DNA from: Perkinsus olseni
Lineage: Eukaryota; Perkinsozoa; Perkinsida
Assembly: GCA_013115125.1 (NCBI GenBank)
Contig: JABANN010000378.1
Location: 1 to 34,141, forward strand
DNA length: 34,141 bases
Direction: 5' to 3'
Shown here piece after piece: positions 21,238 through 34,141 of the stretch (position 1 is its first letter; each line of letters opens with the position of its first letter). The position numbers were made by a program, and so were the translations under genes. The notes beneath the pieces were generated by a model. It was not told the DNA's origin. It saw only the letters and a list, made by a program, of their open reading frames with translations, and searched no databases.

Positions 21238-22198
21238 TCAATCAGCCATTACGACTCCAGAGTCACTTTTCCGCCATATACCATGCCGTACAGCGACCTC
21301 AGACGTTGTAATGAATCGTCGATGCCGGACATCCTCCTCCAGACAAGCTCGTCCCCAATTGTCGAAATCAATTGGGGATCGAACATCCATGATCGATGTG
21401 GCACCAGAAGTGAACACTACTCCATCACCATGACCAGCCCATCGGAGTATGTAAGCTCCTGAGAACGAATCATACCTCAGGGGGCTGATGCGACCCATAG
21501 GTTTGCTATATGTGGTGACCGGAGTGACGAGCATTACCCCTAGCGAGAATTTCAGGCCGTTGGTCGCCGAGGCTCCTCATGTAGCTGCCGATATCCAACT
21601 CTATTAATAAACCAGCTTTTCGGATCGCTTCGACCAATCCACGCTTCAGAGTGACCTGGAAAGCATCAAGACTGCCCTTTCAACGCTGGAGTGTAGATGG
21701 TCGAGCTACCTCTTGACGCCCAGAGGCTCCGTTTGGATTCAAATCTAGACATATAACATCAACTTGGCTTCGAAGCGTCTCATCACCAAGTAGTGTCCAG
21801 ATAACAGCGTCGCTCTCAGGTCGTATAGCAACAATATCATAACCCTGGAGCCTGTCTAAATGGCACAGGCTCTCAGACCGAGCCATACTCACAGTGACAC
21901 GATCCAGGGCAATGAAGGAGAATCCTCCTTCTTCCATAGAACCCAGGCCAAAGCTGTTCAGCTGCCTGAGCGCACGCTGCTCCTCTTCGGCTATCTGCCC
22001 CGGCAACCTAACCTCAGGTGAAGGCCTATTGATGGCTTTTCGTTTATGCGTAGATACAGCAGACTCTGTGACGTGCCGGTTGAGTGCGCACCCATGGTAA
22101 CCGAGTTCACATAGAGTCGTAAACATATCATGAGTTCCCGCTGTAACCCCTATGCTAATGTCAAAGCTCAGCCGGCACTGGGTTTCACGCCGCACCAT
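21238..22198 (-). CDS. RPP30: RNase P/MRP protein subunit Rpp30 (Rpp1)
   Basis: Exons 22198-21710, 21655-21520 and 21458-21238 give 281 aa. The family is a TIM-barrel-like subunit of nuclear RNase P and RNase MRP, acting in tRNA 5' maturation and rRNA processing. Supporting segments: GYDIVAIRPESDAVIWTLL followed by VDVICLDLN, then the helix KRGLVEAIRKAG, GLLIELDIG, and VVFTSGATSIMDVRSPIDF, which matches the family's SSGA...RxPYD pattern. In between is a family-like IxxxNA stretch (ILARGNARHSG), completed by splicing with a 61-nt intron. A linker of some 40 polar residues after the N-terminal strand (residues about 40-75) is lineage-specific. Conservation is moderate, so the name rests on several motifs together, not one. 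Confidence 0.85.
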
Positions 22199-22456
22199 CT
22201 AAAAGTAACAACAGCTGCATTGATGGAGTCGAAAACACTTGAGGGTTTGATTGCTCTTACTGCGGGTAGGATTCTGCACGCCTGTAGATTACGCCCTGAA
22301 CCCGGACTTGAACACGGCATCTCCTGCTACGTAGAAACTTGTTAAATTCGATGTGTTCAACTCAAATCATTCGTTCGCTCCATTTCCAGTTGTGCGAGGA
22401 TTCGTCAATTTGATACGGTGCACTGAATAGCAGAGAAGATATGCTGTCGACTGCTT

Positions 22457-25277
22457 TCAAGCTACTGATCCAGCCTCCGGTTTTACTCCAATTTTGGCTT
22501 TCATCTGCTCAACCTTCTCAGAGAGGTCTTTGTACAACCCTTCCGCCTCCTCTAGTTGAGAGGCCAGGTTATCATTGTAGTCCTGTGAATAAGTATTCCT
22601 ACGTACTCGCCCGGCTTTCCTAGATATGGACCACTACCTTCATCACTTGACACTTCTCCCTTAGCTGTTGGAGACGCCCCTCTCTACCCTCACGCTCGTG
22701 CCAGAAAGACTTTGACATATTCATCATCTAAATTGCAAATGGTAATGAACGAAAAGTATACACAAAATCAACAGTAGCTCCACCTGCTCCTGAATGGGCG
22801 GCTTCTCAGAAATCTCAGGAGGGGTCACAGCAGGCGCAACGTCGTCCCCATCACCATCCTCATCGCCAGTTGCCGAGTGCGATTTGTGCAGGGATTGTAC
22901 GGTTCCGTAGAACTGTTGGGCGTACACCTGAGCCATGCAACTCTCTAGCACCCGTTAAGGGCTTTTCCGCAGCATTACGTAGCCGTTCATCGATTTGAGA
23001 GGCTGCTTCGATTTGAGGGCCTCGTCGACATCAGTATCAGGAACGCCCGTACGCAGCCATGCCTCAGGAATGATCCACGATGACTCCTTTCGCGAATGTT
23101 GAAACACAAGAATCTGCATTGACAGCGAGTGCTGGAGTGGATAACTGCCTTGGAATGTAGTCACCTTCTCATCCGTATCCTTCATCGGTCCGTCAGGAGC
23201 CCATATATTCAATTTGCCTCCTGAGAATGTAAAATCGTGAGAGGAGGAGGAGAGCAGCAGTGACCTACTATTGAGCGAGACACTAAACCAACGGGTCTGA
23301 TGTAGTTGCTCCTCCTCCTTCTCCTTCTCCTCGCAATTCTCGTTGGTCTCTTCCGTCTCGCCCTTGACACCCTACCAAATGCAAGAATACGACCATTCAA
23401 CACCGCGAAGACTCCATGATGGGGTAGAAATTACCCAATCGCTAGTGTGGTTAGAATTATCAGAGTTCCTCAGTTTAACACCAACAGAGAAACCCTCCCA
23501 ACTACGGTCTTTAGAATCGCCCAAAAGGACTGGTCCACGGTCCTGAAAGAGAAGATATCAATGACGAATGTCAGACGAATGCGATCCACCTGCTTAGTTG
23601 CGTAGGTCGCCGAGATATAGGGAGTGTCTAGCTGCGACCAGGAGTCAAAATATAGTACTCTATCACCCTGTGTCACACACAGCTTCCGAGTAGGTATCTC
23701 ATCAACTGACGGAGATGACTGTCGTGCCTCTGCATCCAGCTGGTCTCATGCTACCCTCAGTCCAAAACTCCTTCGGAGAGCTTAGAGCAGTTGGATCGGG
23801 ATCTTGATACTCGTTCTCGGCCCTGGGATACTCCAAAACTAGTACGCCATTCTTGTCCTTTCCCATGCACATCTGAGACGCAGACGCACGCAGACGTCCA
23901 CGGGTTATCTCTAGGTAACCCTCGATCACTACCTTCACCGGCTCAAGTGCGCCATTGTTGGTGACATGCCCCCAGGTCTCTTGATCATCCTTTGCGTCCA
24001 AGCGAGGGGCGAATACCAGCCTCTCCATATCTCCAGAAACCACAGGTATAGTCAATGGCTTCGACCCCGGCACTGAAGGGATTCCAGCCTACCGATTCGT
24101 CACGATCCACTAGGCCCTACCTCTATTAAGGTACACAGTGAAGGTCCAAAGTGATGACGTATCGATTGAACCTTGATATAGTAATAGTATTACAATGATG
24201 GTGGAGAGAAGGCATGCCTACTATCGAACTCAGGTAAGTCCCCGATTGTGAACTCGAGCTGACCGACCGTAGCACATCTCACCCAAACATAAGTCTTCGA
24301 CCAGTCATCGGAGTATCTAAAAGCATGCATAGTCCCGCGAAGGCTATTGCTCGACTCACTCCATGTCGGCAACAGCATCCTCGTCATCATCACCATCAGC
24401 GTACTCCTCCGACTGCGGTTGATGATCGTCGGCTTCGTGTCCTGAAGATCACAGGTGTGAACAGTATACAGGTGTACACAAGTTTGCTGATGACCCGTAT
24501 AAGGAGGAGATGAACACCTACCAGAACCCTGCTTCCACGGATCTTCCTTCTGATCGTCGCTAGCACCATCTTTCTTGGTGTCCTCCCAATTCGTAGCACT
24601 CTTCCATTGATCTCCGTTGCCACTATCACCCCAAGTGTTACCGCCCTTCCAGCTATCTGCACCACCTACCAAATGGAACAACACTACAACGCCACCGCGC
24701 CTTTGAGAACATTACCTTGCTGCCCCTCTTTCCACTGACCGTTCCTATCGGCTTCCCAGGCTCCGTCAGATGAGCTCCACTTGGTATCCTCTTGGGGCTT
24801 GTCGCCAGAACCATCGCCGGTCTCGGTGGCTTCCCATGATTTTGAGTTAGACTCCTCCGCAGAGGAAGACTTCCAGTCGCTTCTGCGATTCCCCTCATTC
24901 CAATTGCTCTTGTTATCCTTCCACGACTTCCTGTTATCTCTCTGAACGAAGCGGAAGTACCAATATGTGGATGCATTGCACAAGTCGGTAAGGTCCAATG
25001 GCTTACCCAGCCTTTGTCGTTATCCTTCCATTCATTCTCACGGTCGCCGCCCTTCTTATTGTTCCACCCACGCGAACCTTTCCAGTTCTTCTCCCAGCCC
25101 TTGGCCTGATATCTGTCACCATACCCTCCTGAGAGAAGTACGAGACCAAGTGCCCAGACGCGTCAGCAAGGTGGAAAGCATAGGAGCAAAATGGTTGGGC
25201 ATGAGTCCGAGGGAGGGCAACCCATCGAACATACCTTCCTTCTTATCCTCACCCTGCTGCTTCCACTCTCTGGCCAT
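22457..25277 (-). CDS. Tryptophan-rich orphan protein with coiled-coil C-terminus, 685 aa
   Basis: Fourteen exons: 25277-25235, 25128-25007, 24941-24716, 24665-24522, 24441-24360, 24316-24222, 24171-24121, 24072-23755, 23705-23590, 23542-23435, 23371-22979, 22927-22784, 22727-22638, 22582-22457. All 13 junctions agree in phase. The first 178 residues carry 18 tryptophans at 5-15 residue spacing in a Lys/Asp/Asn/Gly background (DWK, SWK, QWK units), followed by an acidic patch (DGDDDEDAVAD). Residues about 200-560 look like folded beta-rich domains (DDWSKTYVWVRC, LVFAPRLDAKDDQETW, GDRVLYFDSWSQLDTPYI, RGPVLLGDSKDRSWEG). A YAQQFYGTV segment, an acidic linker and a coiled coil (LEEAEGLYKDLSEKVEQMK) end it. 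No family is recognised. The Trp units could bind RNA, peptide or sugar; I cannot choose. An 18-nt gap alternative (stop at 22955, new ATG at 22936) would split it into two genes. Confidence 0.72.
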
Positions 25278-25481
25278 GGTTATAGTGATGACAGGCAAAC
25301 CAAAAAAGAGCTGCACATAGCGAATCTCGTCCCGATTCACCGAGTAGTCCGAGGCACACCAACAAAGGGGAACGCGACACAATCTCAGGCAAGTCATGTG
25401 ATGATGTTATGATCTCCCACAGAGGAGGCCGAAACTCTGATTGTTCAAATTAGAGATAAGTGTCATGCATCGGGTGTTAGT

Positions 25482-29553
<4,072 letters not shown>

Positions 29554-29711
29554 GCGGAACAGGAGTTCAAGGAGAGTCTTGGACGCAATAGCAGGTCTCG
29601 AGTGCACCCTCTGCCTCCCGATGCCCATAAGACGAACAATGCAAGGCCGTGAAGATCTACACTTAGATGAACCACAGATGAAAAACACTCGAAGGACTGT
29701 ATTGGATTTCG

Positions 29712-32571
29712 CTACTGCTCATCCTGATGTGTCTCCGTCATAAGGTACGATAATACCAGGACGGAGGTATTGGTGTTGCACTCAGGTTTGTCGATAGCAT
29801 GACCTTGTTGAGGGTACATATACACGTCCACTGAGGGGCAATGCCCATTCACTGATACTGCTTGAGCCCATCTGAGGGTTTTGCAACAATAGTAGCAGGC
29901 GATAATGAAGTCCTATGATAACCTTACCTTAGTCCCCCCATGTGAGGCACCCTTTGATCACTCTCACCGAGTAATAGAAGTACCGGCTTGTCAACATTCT
30001 TGGCAAGAGGAGTGGCAGAGACTTCTCTCATTCTATCGATTTGCTTCCTAGTCAAAGCTTGATAGTCGAAGTCTGGCGCACCCTCCTCCTCGCCAAAGGC
30101 CTCGACAAAGCACCACTCAGGTATGTCCGTAGTGAGACACTGGGAGAGTAAGTCTACTGCTGGGTTCCACAGGATGCCACATTGATACCTGAACGACTCA
30201 TAACTCTTAAGTTCTTGAACTACACCTCCTACCTTCCCCTCACTGATGCATCTGATGACCCCATCAGGTGCCCACACAGGAATCCACCATGGGAGCCACC
30301 AAATACGCTGACACCCTTGACCTCCTTGCCTGACCAGCGCCCGTCAGTTTGTCAATGATGCACTTCGGCGTCACCTGTATCGCGCAGTAGGTCCTGTTCA
30401 GCGTGTACCACTATGTCGTCACAATCAGCTACATCCATGGTCCCAGCATGACCAGGGAGGGCGTTGAGGAAATCCAAACCGAACGACGTGGACCCTCTGA
30501 GGGAAGAGACTGACCAATAACAGAGAAGCGAGGAGCGGCGCCCGCCATGACCTAACCTCACCTATAGTTGGGCAGCACAACAGCAAAGCCCGCCTGAAGG
30601 AGATAGGCCACCTCTCCGACGAATGCATTGGCACTGAAGCTGTGAGGGCCGCCATGCAATCTGGCAACTAATTGCTGATTCCATGCTTTCGGTGTAACTA
30701 GACAACCAGTGCATGACTCGCCTTGTACCAGGGATATTGTAGGGGGTGAGCCACCCTGAACGAACACGAGAAGCTATTAAAGGGGCGCAAGTTGATCGAA
30801 CCTACATTCCATTCTACTGGTGGCACTGCCATAACCTCGATGCAGTCCGATTCAGGATCGGATATACTCACGGACGAGATAGATGGACGATCTACGAGGC
30901 TTTGGGTCATAACAAGAGCCCGGCTGCTCTGGCCATCGCCCCCACCAACATCTAGGAGGGAGCACGAGTCTGACTGGCCATCGGGTGACTCAGGTCGTTT
31001 ACCCGGCCTGACAACGCGTGGCAACGGTCGGAGTGAATACGAGAAGGCCCGAGTGGGAGAGCCCACCATATATTTCTAACTATCTTTCCAGAATTAATAT
31101 CGACCACAAAGGTTCTGTAGGCGCCTTTGCTCTGCGTTGTCAGTATAACTTTATTGTTACCAGAGTTAGGTACCCAACGGATAAGGGAGCGGCTCTCCTC
31201 ATGCAGATGCAAAAACAGGCCTGAGATAGCGGGATCCTAACCGTCATACGACAATCGGTCACAACACGGACCTGTCCAGTTATCATCTCCTGTTATCGGT
31301 ACTTCATGATAGAGCATATTATTCGAGTCCAGAACATACAGGTCCATTGCAGTGATGTGAGTGGAGAAGCGATTCCGAGCCCCAACAAACATTACTCGTT
31401 CACCTAAGGAGTGGAATCGCTGGATAGAGAGCAAATTGAGGAGCAGCTGTATCACCATCTGGTGAAGGGTTGGGACCAATAGCCATGTACAGGCCCTCCG
31501 AGATGAGTTTCGGAGATACGGTACGAGCAGCGAAATCCCCTATGTAATAAATACTGCTAGGACGGTTGAAGCACACTGATAGACCCTCTCTAGCTAATGG
31601 TGTAGGGCCAGTGTGATAGACTGTTAGGAATAGCCCTCTACCCTTCCTACTGAAGGTAGTGAACCTATCGGACACAGGCTGTCAGTGACTGCAAACGATA
31701 AGGACAACCTACCCCAGGGTCTTGTCCTTCATAAATTCAGATCCAAGCCGTTGATTAATATCAATAAACTCGTCATCAGCGAGGGAGTAGATGTAGACGC
31801 ACGGCTCCTTTATACTAGTCAACTTCTCACCAAAGTTGGGATGATATCGAAACCGCGACAAAGGTGTGAGCTCGGCCGTCACATCTCCATCATCACCGCG
31901 ACCTGATCTACTAAGTAGACCAGTAACACAGCAAACCTCAATTGGTTATAACGAATCAACATTCGAGAGCCGACGTGGCATGTTGAGCCTTCTCCCAACG
32001 AACCTGTTCGTTTCTTGGCTTCACTAGTCGTAGGCTCAGTACTCCACCAGGTCTTCGGATACTTCGGAGGACGACGTTCTCCATGTATGAGAACATACGA
32101 TTGACCATACATGACAAGCTCACCGAATGGGCCGCCATTGCGAACCTCCAGGATATCTTTCGGGAGCTGCCTTCTCACCAACTGATGGCCACCTTCATAT
32201 ACCTCCAGATACAAGGTACTGTTGCCTCCGTTAGACGGATCTTTAGACTCGGTTGGACCAGCCGTGATCCGCGCCTCGCATGAATGCCCATCACTGCTGA
32301 AGGCCCATGCCTTCAACCGTTCGTCCACAGGAACATCCGGTAGGTCGAAAGTGCCTCTATCATCAGTACGAAAAACGATATGACGACAGAACTTCCGAGG
32401 TTCGAATTCCTCGAGGTCAGGACGCGAGAACAGAAGAGTTGCTGCTGAAGTGCCGCCGCCGCCGACGAAGTTGGCCGAGACGACCGACGCACTACTAGAC
32501 AGAATGCTCTTAACGATAGCAGCAGCCTTGTTCTCGATCTTAGCTGTTGGTGAAAAACTTTGGAATGGCAT
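29712..32571 (-). CDS. APEH: Acylaminoacyl-peptidase (acyl-peptide hydrolase, S9C)
   Basis: Exons 32571-31953, 31902-31713, 31664-31456, 31403-31272, 31220-31067, 31007-30806, 30755-30562, 30496-30375, 30329-30233, 30188-29928 and 29871-29712 give 779 aa. The enzyme removes N-acylated amino acids from short peptides in the cytosol. The catalytic domain shows the oxyanion block LHGGPHSFSANAF, NYRGSTSFGLDFLNALPGHAG, nucleophile Ser620 in GGSHGG, Asp717 in LGESDQRVP and His751 in PQQGHAI, so the triad is complete. The long N-terminal part corresponds to the beta-propeller and matches the family's order, for example FCRHIVF, GLSVCFNRPSSIYYIGD and LYMAIGPNPSPDG. The first intron (50 nt) has an alternative, longer in-frame donor. 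It ends 158 bp before the MCM2 start. Confidence 0.93.
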
Positions 32572-32715
32572 GACCTAGCCTAGATGGGTAAGAATTGCTG
32601 TTGCACCAGCATAGCTACCCCTCATTGAAACATATCACGCAAGACCACAAAGAGAGTGATTGCAGTGACCGAAACTACCATCATAACATCAGCTAACATG
32701 TGCTGCTGCTCGTCA

Positions 32716-33419
32716 TCATCGGCTAGCATCCAAGATCGCCGCTGGTACGCTTACTTTAACAATCTCATCATCATCAAGCCACAGTGTGACCTGGTCTCCA
32801 TCTGAGAATCGAGTACCATCATAGGATTGATCGAGGAAACCTACTCTTCAGAAACTTGCTCGCTTCTTTAACGTATTTCTGCGGCAATTCCTGCTGGTTG
32901 AACTGATCATCCTGCACGAAGAAAACCTTCTCGTCATTGTCCCAATACAGGATCTGGCAAGCTTGCTTCTCAACCTTCACAACTGAGATTCTCGGAATCA
33001 CCATACCACGCCATGAGCCAGGATACTCACCATTGAACTTAGCTGTCGTACTGCCCTTCCACCTCTCCGGCTTGTTTGAGGTTAAATTAGTATACTCGAG
33101 CTAACAGAGAAGGAGTGGCACAACGATGAGTGGAGAATGGTGACATTATTACCGAAACATGTGCCGCCTGTCTCCCTTGCTTAACTTGCCTAACATTGTT
33201 TATCTCCCAATACTCTGATGGACCATCCTCTTTCCACTTCTGCTTAATGATAGAACCCTTATCGATCTCATTAGCGGGTGTAACGACCGTCGCGAATGCC
33301 CGCGAGCAGGCAACACTCCGTAGAGGGCCGTTCAACCGTACGAGGACCCTGTTAGAGACGCTCGTGATCATACTTGAACTGGGTGCTAAAAACAGGCCTG
33401 GCAGCGTCACACGAGGCAT
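32716..33419 (-). CDS. efp: Elongation factor P-like protein, probably organellar
   Basis: Exons 33419-33153, 33100-33031, 32982-32845 and 32801-32716 give 186 aa; starting at the second ATG (33371) gives 170. EF-P relieves ribosome stalling in bacteria and organelles. Matching features: EIDKGSIIKQKW, VRQVKQGRQAAHVSLEYTNL (the VKPGKGxAF region), ERWKGSTTAKFNG, VEKQACQILYWDNDEKVFFV and the third-domain strand GDQVTLWLDDDEIVKVSVP. The N-terminal 60-75 residues are Arg/Ser-rich and nearly free of acid (SNRVLVRLNGPLRSVACSRA), as expected of a mitochondrial or plastid presequence. The loop residue normally modified is replaced: the loop reads VKQGRQAA, with Gln-Gly-Arg in place of Pro-Gly-Lys. It precedes APEH by 144 bp. 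Confidence 0.85.
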
Positions 33420-33653
33420 AGCACGAGGCAGATTCGAGTAAGCCGCGACAGCCCCCCGCAGTGAGCAGTATTCCGATACATCAAAGATAAAGACGAGCAA
33501 GAATGATACCAAACTCCATCATCTACGCGCCCAATAAGTGAATGAATAACAAGCTTCAAAATGCTTCGTGAGGGTCACTCGAATACAACGCAGTACATCA
33601 AATCTTGATCGAGCCGAAAGTGTCACTTTCCGTTCTTAGGCAGATTTGGCGGA

Positions 33654-33674
33654 GCGAAACGATGCGCGTTTCGC
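33654..33674. repeat. Hairpin, 7-bp arms
   Basis: GCGAAAC, a 7-nt loop, then GTTTCGC, in the gap between the partial right-edge gene and EF-P. The rest of 33420-33888 shows no supported feature. Confidence 0.5.
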
Positions 33675-33888
33675 CATTTTCAATTTCTTGCATCACTCGG
33701 TGCTGGCCAGCGCGCAAACCACAGAACACTACTAGCTGTTAAAATCTCGACGAGCTCATGAGACTTTTGTACCACAACAAAGTAACTATAAAGAGATTCA
33801 TAACTCAAGAGTGCATCGATGAAAAACGGATGCAAGCAAGGATTGGTTACAGTTGGAGTAATTATTCGTGTTATTATTATTAGAGACG

Positions 33889-34119
33889 TCATTTTCGTCT
33901 GGCTCTTTTGCCTCTAGAAGGACCTCCTCGACGACCTCCGCCAGCATCAGCAGCATCAGGCTCCTCTACATCATAATTAACACACTTATCAGCGTCCAGC
34001 AGGCGAATGCCATATCTGATCAATACGGGATTGCCACAAGGAGATAGTCAAGCCCTCGCATTGTCATATACAGACCGTGCATTTTCGATAAGCGAAACAG
34101 AAATTTTATCAGTTCTTCG
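33889..34119 (-). CDS. 3' end of an unidentified gene with Arg/Gly/Lys tail (runs off the window)
   Basis: Exons 34119-34076 and 34015-33889, separated by a 60-nt intron, encode the last 56 residues: a folded-looking segment (KISVSLIENARYGIRLLDAD), an acidic YDVEEPDAADAGG stretch and a basic end GGRRGGPSRGKRARRK. An acceptor (TTAATAG) just before 34119 implies more exons beyond the window. RG/KR tails are common in RNA-binding and nucleolar proteins, but the fragment is too short to name. Confidence 0.6.
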
Positions 34120-34141
34120 CTATTAATTTAAGTATGAATCA

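Noticed and set aside
22936-22955. Gene boundary between a stop at 22955 and an ATG at 22936
   Set aside because: An 18-nt gap is too small for 3'-end formation plus a new leader site, and a 51-nt phase-0 intron (22978-22928) joins the two parts cleanly. Kept as an alternative in the gene entry.

Overview
The window is nuclear DNA from a eukaryotic microbe. Nearly every gene is split by very short GT-AG introns, mostly 41-65 nt, so most exons are far shorter than their gene. I rebuilt the gene models by hand, matching donor and acceptor sites with reading phase; in every multi-exon model offered as complete the exon lengths sum to a multiple of three. A flagellar PG-rich repeat protein, a bacterial-type CMP kinase with a two-hydrophobic-segment leader of the dinoflagellate plastid type, and head-to-tail gene packing together suggest an alveolate, most likely a Perkinsus-like protist. 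That placement is inference, not a database result.

Left part (1-10165): a tRNA-Asp-like element (202-271), an OTU-family cysteine protease gene (692-1920, + strand, possibly with an exon further upstream), a 35-bp minisatellite (1957-2256), a small gene with a CxxC...H motif and a basic tail (2350-3192, +), and a second degenerate repeat patch (3842-3972). From about 4.27 to 7.58 kb there is no convincing gene but many short perfect hairpins, including one with 20-bp arms. From 7.58 to 10.17 kb no gene could be resolved.

Middle part (10166-17686): an orphan protein with an N-myristoylation-type start (11197-10166, -), a ten-exon orphan gene (13737-11769, -), a sperm-tail PG-rich (STPG/SHIPPO) protein (16093-14070, -), a small one-span membrane protein (17001-16780 or longer, -) and the 40S ribosomal protein eS27 (17294-17686, +).

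Right part (18149-34141): an uninterrupted minus-strand array. In transcription order it is a partial gene (34119-33889), organellar EF-P (33419-32716), acylaminoacyl-peptidase (32571-29712), MCM2 (29553-25482, 25 exons), a 685-aa tryptophan-rich orphan (25277-22457), RNase P/MRP subunit Rpp30 (22198-21238), a 382-aa multispan membrane protein (21107-19588) and CMP kinase (19455-18149). Gaps between the seven complete coding regions are only about 130-260 bp. This fits polycistronic transcription resolved by spliced-leader trans-splicing, as known in dinoflagellates and perkinsids. The functions (replication, tRNA processing, translation, peptide turnover, organelle nucleotide supply) are unrelated, so this looks like packing, not a pathway cluster.
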